Part shown: piece by piece, positions 7,981 to 16,082 of the stretch | Layout: every line of letters begins with the position of its first letter | How positions within the stretch are numbered: position 1 is the stretch's first letter | NCBI GenBank assembly: GCA_017483235.1 | Contig: JAFULE010000154.1 | Coordinates: 1-35,975, forward strand | DNA length: 35,975 bases | Reading direction: 5' to 3' | Origin: Faecalibacterium sp. | GTDB taxonomy: Bacteria > Bacillota > Clostridia > Oscillospirales > Ruminococcaceae | Translations under genes and position numbers: made by a program | Notes under the pieces: model-generated | Seen by the model: only the letters and a program-made list of their open reading frames with translations | The model's database searches: none | Told to the model about the DNA's origin: nothing

Positions 7981-8009
7981 TTGCGGCAACTGCTTTTTTT
8001 TGATATACT
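7981..8009 (+). promoter_or_regulatory. Promoter of the IclR-type regulator
   Basis: TTGCGG at 7981-7986, a 17-bp spacer and TATACT at 8004-8009, with an extended -10 TG at 8001-8002. Confidence 0.7.
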
Positions 8010-8038
8010 GGCGTCAGAACACTTCCAAGGAGAATGTC

Positions 8039-8833
8039 ATGTCACAGAAAGAAAACGATAAAAAATATCTGCTCAAATCGCTGAACAAGGCGCTGAAGGT
8101 GCTGGATATCATCACGGTGCGAGAGGAGCTGACCCTGACCGAGATCTGTTCGATCACCGGGCTGGATAAAACCAGTGCATTCAAGATCCTTTACACGTTA
8201 GAGCGCCGCGGATTTGTTCTGAAGACACCGGATCTGCACTACCGGGTGGGTGACAAGATCGCTCACTATGACAATCGCCGGTCCGAGCGCAAAAACATCG
8301 TGGATGTGGCCACAGAACCGATCCGCTCACTTTGCGTTTCCACCAAAGAAACCGTCTCTCTGGCGATTCTGAACTCCAACGGCCGCAGCATCAACATTTA
8401 TGTTGAGGTAGGCAGTTCTGCAGATCATGTTCCCTCGCGGATCGGTATGGAGCTGGATGCCTATTCGGTTCCGGTAGGCAAAGTGCTTTTGGCCTATACC
8501 TCGCCGCAGATCGTTCAGACGATTCTGCAGAGCGCACCGCTGCGCGCTTACACCTCCTCCACCATCTCTACGGCTGCGCAGCTGTATCAGGTGCTGGACG
8601 AAGTGCGTACCCAGGGCTACTGTACCGACAGCAACCAGCGTTATGACGGCCGCAGCTCGCTGGCTGCTCCTATTTTCGATCACAACGGCGAGTGCATTGC
8701 TGCTGTAGCTTTGGTCTGCACCACCGAAACCTTTCTTCAGAAGCAGGAACTCTTTTTGGAAAAAATTCGCCGGACAGCTGCACGCATTTCAGCTGATATG
8801 GGCTATACCGACGCGCAGGAAAGTGAATACTGA
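8039..8833 (+). CDS. IclR-family transcriptional regulator
   Basis: A 264-residue regulator. An N-terminal winged helix (LTLTEICSITGLDKTSAFKI, about residues 28-47) is followed by the IclR effector domain, with the usual SLAILNSNGRSINIYVEV and PVGKVLLAY segments and a late RYDGRSSLAAPIFDHNGE core. IclR effector domains bind small carboxylates or aromatics. The start at 8039 is chosen for AAGGAGA just upstream; the open frame reaches back to 7751 but runs through the promoter. It is divergent from the acyltransferase/CoA-transferase/decarboxylase operon and very likely controls it. The final 100 bp abuts a transposase remnant without harming the domain. Confidence 0.92.
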   Translation: MSQKENDKKYLLKSLNKALKVLDIITVREELTLTEICSITGLDKTSAFKILYTLERRGFVLKTPDLHYRVGDKIAHYDNRRSERKNIVDVATEPIRSLCVSTKETVSLAILNSNGRSINIYVEVGSSADHVPSRIGMELDAYSVPVGKVLLAYTSPQIVQTILQSAPLRAYTSSTISTAAQLYQVLDEVRTQGYCTDSNQRYDGRSSLAAPIFDHNGECIAAVALVCTTETFLQKQELFLEKIRRTAARISADMGYTDAQESEY

Positions 8834-8940
8834 CGTTCTGCGGCGAAGCTGTGATCTCTCGCTGCGTCGTACCACGTTCCATCTTTTTTTAGGATCGCCG
8901 GCAGCAACTCCTGAATAGGTGTGTAATTCTTATGCGACAT
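8834..8940 (-). pseudogene. Frameshifted 5' remnant of an IS3/IS150-type transposase OrfA
   Basis: Reading the minus strand from an ATG at 8940 gives MSHKNYTPIQELLPAILKK. After a slip in a run of seven A it continues as MERGTTQREITA, which resembles the helix-turn-helix opening of IS3-family OrfA proteins (QELLPAIL then G-TQREIA). Only about 35 residues remain before the sequence ends at the stop codon of the IclR gene. It is a dead IS fragment. Family assignment rests on pattern recall from a short stretch. Confidence 0.5.
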
Positions 8941-8984
8941 AGCACCCCCTGTGTAGTTTGATTCTTCTGCACAGGGGGTACTAT
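8939..8984 (-). repeat. Long hairpin covering the remnant transposase SD and start codon
   Basis: ACCCCCTGTG (8944-8953) pairs with CACAGGGGGT (8970-8979), extended by ATAG/CTAT beyond one mismatch. On the minus strand the second arm contains the AGGGGG ribosome site and reaches into the transposase ATG. Such fold-back leaders limit transposase translation from outside transcripts. It could also act as a weak terminator for the IclR gene. From 8985 to 9126 nothing recognisable was seen. Confidence 0.55.
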
Positions 8985-9126
8985 TATCCGTTTTTACTGA
9001 ATCTGTTTACCGCTGACCGTATAGGGACTTGTTCTGCAAACAGAAACGAATGAGAAAACCGCGTAAGAGGAAATGTAAACAGAAGGTGTTGGTGACCAAA
9101 GCTTTTTGAGAGATCGATCCGCTCGC

Positions 9127-9573
9127 TCAGATGACAAGATCGTTACCATAGATGATCTCGCGGTGCAGCACATCGAAAAAACCGTTGGCCATCATCAGGC
9201 CGGGATCGCCCGGATCGCTGTTCCGGAGATCGTGGTTCTTTTGGATTTCCAGAAAGTTGTCCGAAGTAATATTCAGTGCATACCGGTCCATCAGAGTCTG
9301 CATGGTAGGATAGTCGGCCAGCAGGATGTGCAGTTCCCGGTAAAGCATGACGGCGTGGCAATAGATGGCGTCAAGCGGCTTTTCAAGGCCTTCCCGGATG
9401 GTCCGGCGGTAAGGCGGCGGTTCCTCTTTGGGAGAGACCGGCTGTTCTTTTCGGTAGGTTCTCCAGTCGTATTCCTCAAACAGATTCGCGGAGATTTCCG
9501 GCTTCCACATTCCAAATCGCGTCAGAATGTATTCTGCCTCCTGCCACTTGGATCCTTCTGCTTTGGCCTTCAT
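9127..9573 (-). CDS. Hypothetical protein, possibly N-terminally truncated
   Basis: An open frame of 148 residues that I do not recognise. It is charged and helix-rich (KAEGSKWQEAEYILTRFG, then PPPYRRTIREGLEKPLDAIY), with no signal peptide, cysteine motif or known catalytic pattern. No ribosome site precedes the ATG at 9573. The frame stays open upstream into a very hydrophobic run (VFVWLIFCFCIVK) that has no start codon, as if a membrane-anchored protein had lost its true 5' end. It sits in the scar region beside a transposase remnant. It may be a decayed gene. Confidence 0.35.
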   Translation of the reverse strand: MKAKAEGSKWQEAEYILTRFGMWKPEISANLFEEYDWRTYRKEQPVSPKEEPPPYRRTIREGLEKPLDAIYCHAVMLYRELHILLADYPTMQTLMDRYALNITSDNFLEIQKNHDLRNSDPGDPGLMMANGFFDVLHREIIYGNDLVI

Positions 9574-9665
9574 CTTAACGATACAGAAGCAAAAAATTAA
9601 CCATACAAAAACATTCCTCGTTTACAGTAAAAGAACGAAATTAACCTGGAATGGAGTGTGTTTTT

Positions 9666-10697
9666 ATGAAGGACGAGCGTATTTATCTTCTGACCGGCGC
9701 CGCGGGTTTTCTGGGGTCCAACATCTGCCTGCAGCTGCTGCAGGCCGGCTGCAAGGTTCGTGCTCTGGTTTTGCCCAACGACAAATCGGTAAAGTTTATC
9801 CCCAAAGAAGTGGAAGTTGTGCTGGGCGATTTGACCGACGCCGACTCGCTGGAGCCGTTCTTTGCGGTTCCGGAAGGCGCAACATCGGTTATGATCCACT
9901 GCGCATCCATGGTCACGGTAGACCCTGTTTTCTCTGATAAGCTGATGGCTGTCAACGTCAGCGGCACCCGCAACATCATCACCAAAGTGCTGGCCCACCC
10001 CGAGTGCGAAAAGATGGTTTATGTTTCCTCCACCGGCGCCATTCCCGAGCAGCCCCACGGCACCCCCATCAAGGAAGTGTCTCAGTTCACCCCTGTGGAC
10101 GACCGAAAGGTCGTGGGCGCCTATTCGCTGAGCAAGGCCATTGCCACCCAGATGGTTCTGGATGCGGTGCGTGTCATGGGGCTGAAGGCCTGTGTGGTGC
10201 ATCCGTCCGGTATTCTGGGCCCCAACGATCACGCTATGGGCGAAACCAGCTCTACCGTGCTGCAGATCATCAAGGGCGAAATGCCCATGGGCATGCAGGG
10301 CAGCTTCAATCTGTGTGACGTGCGCGATCTGGCCGCCGGCACCATTGCCGCCGTGGATAAAGGACGGATCGGCGAATGCTACATTCTGGCCAACGAGCCG
10401 GTCACCCTGAAGGAAATGTGCGATATGCTGCACGAGGAGTGCAATGCCAAAAAGATCAAGTTCTATCTGCCGCTTGATCTGGCCGACAAGATCGCACAGG
10501 GGCTGGAAAAGCAGGCGGCCAAAACCGGCAAAAAGCCGCTGATGACCACCTTCTCGGTGTACAATCTGGCCCGCAACAATGTATTTGACTATTCCAAAGC
10601 CCAGAAAGAACTGGGTTACATCACCCGCCCCTATCAGGAAACCATTCACGACGAAGTGCAGTGGTTTATGGAAGAGGGCCTGATCGAAAAGATTTGA
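9666..10697 (+). CDS. Extended SDR: NAD(P)-dependent epimerase/reductase
   Basis: A 343-residue extended short-chain dehydrogenase. The Rossmann motif TGAAGFLG is at residues 10-17, a conserved serine pair at about 121-122 (YVSSTGA) and the catalytic Y153-x3-K157 in GAYSLSKA. It resembles dihydroflavonol-4-reductase/cinnamoyl-CoA reductase-like and sugar epimerase-like enzymes, which reduce carbonyls or epimerise at C4. The start at 9666 follows GGAG with nine-nt spacing; an in-frame ATG at 9651 lies on the ribosome site. It is 28 nt upstream of a second SDR and ends in the same transcript, so a two-step oxidoreduction on one substrate is likely. No clear promoter was found in the 92 bp ahead. 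Confidence 0.88.
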   Translation: MKDERIYLLTGAAGFLGSNICLQLLQAGCKVRALVLPNDKSVKFIPKEVEVVLGDLTDADSLEPFFAVPEGATSVMIHCASMVTVDPVFSDKLMAVNVSGTRNIITKVLAHPECEKMVYVSSTGAIPEQPHGTPIKEVSQFTPVDDRKVVGAYSLSKAIATQMVLDAVRVMGLKACVVHPSGILGPNDHAMGETSSTVLQIIKGEMPMGMQGSFNLCDVRDLAAGTIAAVDKGRIGECYILANEPVTLKEMCDMLHEECNAKKIKFYLPLDLADKIAQGLEKQAAKTGKKPLMTTFSVYNLARNNVFDYSKAQKELGYITRPYQETIHDEVQWFMEEGLIEKI

Positions 10698-10725
10698 TCA
10701 TTTCAACAGAAAAGGAACACTTGCA

Positions 10726-11547
10726 ATGAATCAGGTAAAAGAAGTATGCGTTATCACCGGCGGCGGCAGCGGCATGGGCCTTGCCGCTGCAAAGTTCATG
10801 CCCAAGGAAAAGATCATTCTGGTTACCGGGCGCACCATGTCCAAGCTGGAAAAAGCCGTTGGTGAGCTGGAGGCTGAAGGCTACGAAGCTTATGCCAAAA
10901 CCTGCGATACCTCGGTGCGCGAACAGGTAAAGGCTTTGGCCGAGTATGCGCTGAGCCTTGGCAAGATCAAAAACGTGATCCACTCGGCCGGCTTGTCCCC
11001 TGCCATGGCCGATCCGGAAAAGCTGATCCGGGTCAATGCTTTGGGCACGGTGTATGTCAACGAGGAATTCTCCCAGCGGATGGAGCCGGGCAGCGTGATC
11101 GTGGACATTTCCTCCAACTCGGCCTATATGATCCCCGGCTTCCTGGCCAGCAAAAAGGTTTTTGCCCTTGCCGACCAGGACGAAGCCCTGTTCCTGAAAA
11201 AAGTGCTTGCCCTGCCCGGCAAGCTGAAGGGCTATCAGGCTTCCGGCCTGGCATACGGCCTTTCGAAAAAATTTGTGATCTGGTACGCCGCCAAGTGTGC
11301 CTACGCCTATGGTGCAAAGGGTATCCGTGTTTGCTCGCTGAGCCCCGGCCTGATTGCCACCGATATGGGCAATCTGGAAGCGGAAGAGGGCGGCAGCCTG
11401 CTGGCCACCACCGCAGAAAAGCGCATGGGCAAGCCGGAAGAACTGGGCTTTGCCATTGCCTCTGTTGCCGACGAGCGCAACGGCTATCTGGCCGGCGTGG
11501 ATGTGCTGGTGGATGGCGGCAGTGTGAACGGGAAAAAGTACCAGTAA
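10726..11547 (+). CDS. Classical SDR oxidoreductase with a long insertion
   Basis: A 273-residue NAD(P)-dependent dehydrogenase. TGGGSGMG (residues 11-18) binds cofactor, ISSNSAYM carries the serine and YGLSK the catalytic Tyr-x3-Lys. Typical SDR spacing between serine and tyrosine is about 13 residues; here roughly 45 lie between them (PGFLASKKVFALADQDEALF and onward), an enlarged substrate lid like that of some 3-alpha-hydroxysteroid dehydrogenases. The C-terminus (AGVDVLVDGG) is standard. AAAGGAA precedes the start. It is co-transcribed with the extended SDR upstream and followed by a strong terminator. A hydroxysteroid or other bulky alcohol substrate is possible but unproven. Confidence 0.88.
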   Translation: MNQVKEVCVITGGGSGMGLAAAKFMPKEKIILVTGRTMSKLEKAVGELEAEGYEAYAKTCDTSVREQVKALAEYALSLGKIKNVIHSAGLSPAMADPEKLIRVNALGTVYVNEEFSQRMEPGSVIVDISSNSAYMIPGFLASKKVFALADQDEALFLKKVLALPGKLKGYQASGLAYGLSKKFVIWYAAKCAYAYGAKGIRVCSLSPGLIATDMGNLEAEEGGSLLATTAEKRMGKPEELGFAIASVADERNGYLAGVDVLVDGGSVNGKKYQ

Positions 11548-11574
11548 TCCGAAAAAGCCTGACCCAAACAAAAA

Positions 11575-11616
11575 AGCCCCGCCGTTTTGAAGTGTGTGCT
11601 TCAAAACGGCGGGGCT
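11575..11616. terminator. Bidirectional terminator between convergent SDR and kinase genes
   Basis: A perfect 18-bp stem (11575-11592 with 11599-11616) with loop TGTGTG. It is flanked by TTTTTT on the minus strand and GATTATTTTA on the plus strand, so it can end both transcripts. Confidence 0.9.
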
Positions 11617-11647
11617 GATTATTTTATACACTGTTGTTTTGGGCGGG

Positions 11648-12913
11648 TCAAATCAGAACCTGCAGCACAAATGTCCCGTCCCGCACCAGAAAACGGCAGC
11701 TGCCGCCAAGCCGTTCGGTGAGATAGCGAATGCTTTGGCTGCCGTAGCCATGGCCGCTTTTTTCGGTTATCGGCATGCCATCCACCATCTGCGGCGGGGC
11801 GGCAACCGGGTTTTCGACCAGAAGATGGGTTTGGTCGGGGGTATTTTTTAACACCAAGCGTATGCTGCGGCGATCTGCGGGCAGCGCAGCCTGTGCGTTC
11901 AGGGCGTTTTCCAGCGCATTGGACAAAATGGCGCTGAACAACACCGCATCGGGGAATTCACCGCTCTGCTCTACCGTGGGCAGAAAGACGATCTGCTGCT
12001 GTTGGCACCGGGCCGCAAAGGCCGACAGCAGATAGTTGATGGTTTCGCTGCGGCAATAGCGGCTGACCACAGTGGCATCCACCTGTTCGACATAGCCCTG
12101 CAGCAGCTGGCGAGCGGCGGCAAGATCGTTGTTGTTCAGGCAAAGGGACAAATTGCCCAGAAAATGCCGCATATCGTGGCGCAGCAGCCGAATTTCGTAT
12201 TCGCTGCGGCGCATTGCCTCCAGCTCGCGGGCCTGCTGCTCGGCCGTCAGCCGCAGCAGCTGCTCTTTGTATTCCGCTTCCACCCGGCGGTCGTAGGCCA
12301 TTGCATGCAGAGTACAGAACACCAGATACACCGCACACAAAAAGAAGGACAAAAACTCGGTGACCAGCGGGCCGTTGCGCAGCCACAGATCGGTGTACAC
12401 CCCCATGCCGTAGTCAAAAAGGTAGTACACGATGGGCACAACACCAAAGTGCCATACATCCCGGCCGCTTTTGCTGTAGATGTGGGCGATAATCGCCGCC
12501 AGATACCGCAGCGCCACAAAGCCGGTAAGCAGCAGCACCAGAATGCTGACCAGCCGGGCCATTTCTGCACTGCCGCCCAGCGCCTGTACCAGCAGGCCAA
12601 ACCAGTTGGCCGGCTGGCAGCATAGATAGGCGGTAGCCACCGACGCCAGCACCGTGGTAAGGGGGCGGCGGTAATAGCCGCACAGCACTGCAACCAGCGG
12701 CAGATGGGTAAGCAGCGGGTACAGCTGCCACACCAGCGTTTCGCCCAAAACCAGATATGCGGCAATCTGCAGCAGGCCGCAGAACATCGCCAGCCCCCCG
12801 ATTACCCACACATTGCGGCCCGAAGGGCGGATATCCTCAAACGCCGCCGAAAGCACCAGACCAAACACCAGCAGCAGCGCATAATGTACAAAAAACAAGC
12901 CTGTTTCCAACAA
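11648..12913 (-). CDS. Orphan GHKL sensor histidine kinase (AgrC/NatK-like)
   Basis: A 421-residue membrane kinase. About six transmembrane helices occupy residues 5-205. The phosphoacceptor region RLLRHDMRHF has its histidine at 246, the ATP-binding N-box is SNALENALNA and the G-box is SGHGYGSQSI near the end. This is the HPK10 class, which often senses peptides at the Gram-positive membrane. The start is a TTG at 12913, supported by AGAGGTGG seven nt upstream. No response regulator or signal-peptide gene lies on either side, so it is an orphan here; its partner may be elsewhere. It is transcribed alone from the promoter at 12949-12977. Confidence 0.88.
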   Translation of the reverse strand: MLETGLFFVHYALLLVFGLVLSAAFEDIRPSGRNVWVIGGLAMFCGLLQIAAYLVLGETLVWQLYPLLTHLPLVAVLCGYYRRPLTTVLASVATAYLCCQPANWFGLLVQALGGSAEMARLVSILVLLLTGFVALRYLAAIIAHIYSKSGRDVWHFGVVPIVYYLFDYGMGVYTDLWLRNGPLVTEFLSFFLCAVYLVFCTLHAMAYDRRVEAEYKEQLLRLTAEQQARELEAMRRSEYEIRLLRHDMRHFLGNLSLCLNNNDLAAARQLLQGYVEQVDATVVSRYCRSETINYLLSAFAARCQQQQIVFLPTVEQSGEFPDAVLFSAILSNALENALNAQAALPADRRSIRLVLKNTPDQTHLLVENPVAAPPQMVDGMPITEKSGHGYGSQSIRYLTERLGGSCRFLVRDGTFVLQVLI

Positions 12914-12948
12914 GGGGCAGCCACCTCTTTTTTCTGTTGACTGATTTT

Positions 12949-12977
12949 AGTATAACACGAAGCCCCCTGTCCGGCAA
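12949..12977 (-). promoter_or_regulatory. Promoter of the histidine kinase gene
   Basis: On the minus strand TTGCCG (plus 12972-12977), a 17-bp spacer and TATACT (plus 12949-12954). Confidence 0.65.
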
Positions 12978-12983
12978 CGGCAG

Positions 12984-13014
12984 AAAAACGCCCCTGCCGG
13001 CAAGGGCAGGGGCG
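12984..13014 (-). terminator. Terminator of the esterase/VOC/M20 operon
   Basis: CGCCCCTGCC (12989-12998) pairs with GGCAGGGGCG (13005-13014), followed on the minus strand by TTTTT. It ends the five-gene operon directly after the M20 gene and overlaps the start of the kinase promoter region. Confidence 0.85.
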
Positions 13015-13023
13015 CGCAGACCA

Positions 13024-14226
13024 TTACTTTTCTTTGTGCTGCTGCATCAGTTTGATGGCAGAAGCCGCCATAACCGACATGGTAACGGGCAAGGCATCCT
13101 CGTTCAGGTCAAACTTCGGATGATGGCCGCTGTACACCGGCCCTTCGGCCGGGCGGGCACCAAACATATAGAAGGCCGCCGGAATGCTGCGGGCATACCA
13201 GGCAAAGTCCTCGCTGCCGGTGCTGGGCTGGGGGATGACAAAGGTGTTCTGCTCGCCCACCACCTCGCGGGCGGCAGCCAGCACCACCTGCGCCACCTCT
13301 TCGTTGTTGGACAGGCTGGGGAACATGGGCTGACGGTCCAGTGTGCCGGTGCAGCCGTAGATGGCACACACGCTTTGCACGGTTTGCTCCATCAGGGCAA
13401 AGATTTCTTCGCGCACGGTTTCGTCAAAGGTGCGCACCGTGCCGGACAGGGTGGCCTTGGCGGGCAGCACGTTTTTGGTGCCTGGCTCGCCGGCCTGCAT
13501 GCTGCACACCGACAGCACCGCGGGCTGCATGGGGTCCAGCCGGCGGCTGACGATGCTTTGCAGCGCCACCACCGTCTGGCTGGCAGCCACCACCACGTCG
13601 GTGCCGCAGTGGGGGCTGGCGCCATGGGCACCGGTGCCCTCGATGACGATATCGAAGAAATCACCGCTGGCGGTTACCACGCCGCTGCGGGTCATGATCA
13701 CACCCGGCGGCACGCTGGTGGTCTGGTGAGCACCCAGCATATAGTTCACATCCGAAAGGATGCCGCTTTCCATGATCTTTTTGGCGCCGCCGGGGGCGGG
13801 GCCTTCTTCGGCGGGCTGGAACACAAACTTGACGGTGCCGCGCACCTTGTCGCGGTTTTGGCTGAACCACAGGGCGGTGCCCAGCAGCGCCGCCGTATGC
13901 GAGTCGTGCCCGCAGGCATGGCACACGCCGGGGTTCTGGCTGCGATAGGGCACACTTTCGTCCTTTTCATCCTGCATGGGCAAAGCGTCGATGTCGGCGC
14001 GCAGGCCGATGACAGGGCCGGGCTGCTTTCCTTTCAGCACACCGATCACCGCGGTGTCGGCCTCGCAGAAGTTGGTGATCACCTCAAGGCCCATGGCCCG
14101 CAGTTCCTTTTGGATCAGGGCGCTGGTGCGCACCTCGCGAAAGCCCAGCTCGGGGTGGGCATGGATATCGCGCCGCCAGGCAGACACCTGCGGCTGCAGC
14201 TCGGCCATACCGGGCAACAGATTCAT
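13024..14226 (-). CDS. M20-family amidohydrolase (N-acyl amino acid/hippurate-type)
   Basis: A 400-residue dinuclear metal hydrolase that cleaves an N-acyl amide bond. Landmarks are RRDIHAHPELGF (residues 18-29), GLRADIDALPM (74-84), the metal-binding ACGHDSHTA with C105 and H107, the catalytic glutamate pair in FQPAEEGPAPGG (E140, E141), and a late GSEDFAWYA. Cysteine as first metal ligand marks the HipO/YtnL/IAA-amino-acid hydrolase branch, not the carboxypeptidases. The start follows AAGGAG. Last gene of the esterase operon, 30 nt after the VOC gene. It fits release of an acyl or aromatic acid from an amino-acid conjugate taken up or produced in the same pathway. Confidence 0.9.
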   Translation of the reverse strand: MNLLPGMAELQPQVSAWRRDIHAHPELGFREVRTSALIQKELRAMGLEVITNFCEADTAVIGVLKGKQPGPVIGLRADIDALPMQDEKDESVPYRSQNPGVCHACGHDSHTAALLGTALWFSQNRDKVRGTVKFVFQPAEEGPAPGGAKKIMESGILSDVNYMLGAHQTTSVPPGVIMTRSGVVTASGDFFDIVIEGTGAHGASPHCGTDVVVAASQTVVALQSIVSRRLDPMQPAVLSVCSMQAGEPGTKNVLPAKATLSGTVRTFDETVREEIFALMEQTVQSVCAIYGCTGTLDRQPMFPSLSNNEEVAQVVLAAAREVVGEQNTFVIPQPSTGSEDFAWYARSIPAAFYMFGARPAEGPVYSGHHPKFDLNEDALPVTMSVMAASAIKLMQQHKEK

Positions 14227-14256
14227 ACAGCATTTCTCCTTTTTGTTTAAGTCTGG

Positions 14257-15039
14257 TCAGGGTTCAAAATACAAAAACAGGTTCAGCTCGGCCGCCAGAT
14301 CCACCACAAGGCCGTCGCCTTTCGGGTGGAAGGGATAGCCCGATGCCTCCACCGCGGCCTTTACCTGTGCAAAATCGCGGCAGGAGAAGCGGATGCCGCA
14401 CACGCAGCTGCGGGCGGGGTCGGTTTTTACCCCAAACTCGGTCTGCCAGTCGGCGGCAATGCTGACCTTGTTGACGCAGTCGTGCACCGGCCACTGGCCG
14501 CGGATCAGCTCGCTGGCGCGCTCCAGTTCGTCACGGGCTGCCTGCGCCTTGTCGGCATCCGGCACGCAGAGATAGAACTCCTCCATCGAGTCCACCCCGT
14601 TGGGATGGATGTCGCCGCCGGGCAGATAGACCAGCTGCGGGGTAACCTGCCGCACCAGCGCGGTTTCGCCCAGAGGAAACAGCGGGGTTTTCAGGTAAGC
14701 GCCGCGGAAGGCTGCGGTATACGCTTTGCCATCCACGATGGCGGGGCGGGCAAAGTCGGTAACCGGCATGGCCATTTCGTAGCCGGCGTCCACAAGGGCC
14801 TGGTAGGAAGCATCAGGGTCATCGGCCCAGAAAATAAAGGAGTGCAGCCCCGCCGGCCCGGGGAAGAAATCGTAGGCTTCGCCTTCGCCGGGGGCATAGC
14901 CCTCGAGATAATTTTTGCGGAACATATAATGCTTGCCGTCGGCGGTAACAAAGCCCAGACGGGCAAAGGCATCGGTCAGCAGGGGCAGGGTTTTGCAGTA
15001 GATGGTAACGTGATCGATCACAACAGCGGCGTGCAGCAT
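14257..15039 (-). CDS. VOC/glyoxalase-3-like protein
   Basis: A 260-residue protein of the vicinal oxygen chelate fold. The N-terminal module starts VVIDHVTIYC with a likely metal histidine, and LHSFIFWADDPDASYQALVD is a typical second strand-helix unit. A second module follows from SMEEFYLCVPDADKAQAAR. The overall layout matches the large Glyoxalase_3-like domain, often found beside TRAP and M20 genes, where function is mostly unknown. Possible roles are isomerase, lyase or dioxygenase-type metal chemistry, with dioxygen use unlikely in an anaerobe. It has AAGGAGG ahead of the start and sits 12 nt downstream of an esterase gene, so it belongs to the same operon. Confidence 0.75.
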   Translation of the reverse strand: MLHAAVVIDHVTIYCKTLPLLTDAFARLGFVTADGKHYMFRKNYLEGYAPGEGEAYDFFPGPAGLHSFIFWADDPDASYQALVDAGYEMAMPVTDFARPAIVDGKAYTAAFRGAYLKTPLFPLGETALVRQVTPQLVYLPGGDIHPNGVDSMEEFYLCVPDADKAQAARDELERASELIRGQWPVHDCVNKVSIAADWQTEFGVKTDPARSCVCGIRFSCRDFAQVKAAVEASGYPFHPKGDGLVVDLAAELNLFLYFEP

Positions 15040-15051
15040 AAAAGTTCCTCC

Positions 15052-16065
15052 TTATTTATTCTGTTTGCGGTAACGGGCAGCTTCGATAAAGGCGGCGCCT
15101 TCCCACATGGCATCGTACACCACATCCAGCATACGGCTGTAATGCAAAAAGGCGTGCATAATACCGGGGTAGGTGCGCAGTTTGGTCATGTGGCCCCGGT
15201 TTTGCAGCATGGTGTGCAGGGTAAGCGAACCGGTCAGGCAGGGGTCGGCCTCGCCGCAGCAGACAAAGGCGGGCGGGATGCCCCAGCCCAGATCGTTGTT
15301 CATGGTGCAGTCGTAATAGGGGCTGTCCAGCTGATCTTCACGGATGAAGCTGGCGGTGTAGTTGTTCATATACATTTTGGGCCGGTCGAGAATGATCTCG
15401 TCAAACTCGTTGCCCCACATGCGCACCGCCACGCCGTCGCGCATGCCGTAGTTGCCGTAGAACAGCAGCAGTGCGGTGATATAGCTGTTGTCGCCGTACT
15501 CATTGCGCAGATACAGGGCGGTGGCCATTGAGCTGTTGGCACCGGCCGAATCGCCGGCCAGCGAAATATCATTGCCGTCCAGGCCGTATTCCGCGCCGTG
15601 CTCATGGAAATAGCGCACGGTGTGCACCACCTCCAGCACCTGACTGGGGAACACCGCCTCGGGGGCCAGCTTATAATTTACGCCCACCACACAGCAGCCG
15701 GTAATATCGGCCAGCAGCCGCATGATGCGGCCATGGGTGTCGTTGTCGCCGCAGGTATCGCCGCCGCCGTGGGTAAACACCAGAATGGGCAGGTTGGCTT
15801 CGGTGCTGGGGTAGTGCAGCCGCACATTCACCTTGCCGTTGGGGCCGCCGGGAATGTCAAAATCCTCGGTTTTGGCCATCTGGGGGCCGCCTTGGTTCCA
15901 CCAGCTGCGCTCTTCCTTGTACCATTCGCGGTATTCTTGAATGCCCTGCAGCGAATCCCACGCGCCGCGCATGGGGTTTTCCTTTTTCCAGTTTTCCACC
16001 CGCTGCACCACTTTACGCATCTGCGGGGTGATCATAGCCAGATAATCGTATTTGTTTTCAACCAT
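15052..16065 (-). CDS. HSL-type alpha/beta hydrolase, paralog 1 (most divergent)
   Basis: A 337-residue carboxylesterase of the hormone-sensitive-lipase family. The oxyanion motif HGGG is followed by DTCGD, the nucleophile serine lies in AGDSAGANS, the acid in CCGEADPCLTG and the histidine in GIMHAFLHY, giving a complete triad. The N-terminal cap (ITPQMRKVVQRVENWKKENP, then YREWYKEERSWWNQGGP) is shared with the next two genes. No signal peptide, so it acts in the cytoplasm. The start at 16065 follows AAAGGAG; the longer frame reads into an intergenic terminator-like hairpin. It is third of three tandem copies and lies after that hairpin, so it is probably expressed less than the other two. 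Confidence 0.9.
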   Translation of the reverse strand: MVENKYDYLAMITPQMRKVVQRVENWKKENPMRGAWDSLQGIQEYREWYKEERSWWNQGGPQMAKTEDFDIPGGPNGKVNVRLHYPSTEANLPILVFTHGGGDTCGDNDTHGRIMRLLADITGCCVVGVNYKLAPEAVFPSQVLEVVHTVRYFHEHGAEYGLDGNDISLAGDSAGANSSMATALYLRNEYGDNSYITALLLFYGNYGMRDGVAVRMWGNEFDEIILDRPKMYMNNYTASFIREDQLDSPYYDCTMNNDLGWGIPPAFVCCGEADPCLTGSLTLHTMLQNRGHMTKLRTYPGIMHAFLHYSRMLDVVYDAMWEGAAFIEAARYRKQNK

Positions 16066-16082
16066 GGGGGTACTCCTTTGTG

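Noticed and set aside
8944..8979. Intrinsic terminator for the IclR-type gene
   Set aside because: The stem is strong but the plus-strand sequence after it (ACTATTATCCG) is not a U-tract. Its minus-strand arm holds the ribosome site of a transposase stub, which explains it better.
9597..10649. A 350-codon minus-strand frame opposite the extended SDR
   Set aside because: Shadow of the SDR gene, whose Rossmann and YxxxK motifs are clear on the plus strand.
12757..14250. A 497-codon plus-strand frame opposite the M20 gene
   Set aside because: Shadow frame; its first part covers the kinase gene start, promoter and terminator, and it has no domain signature.
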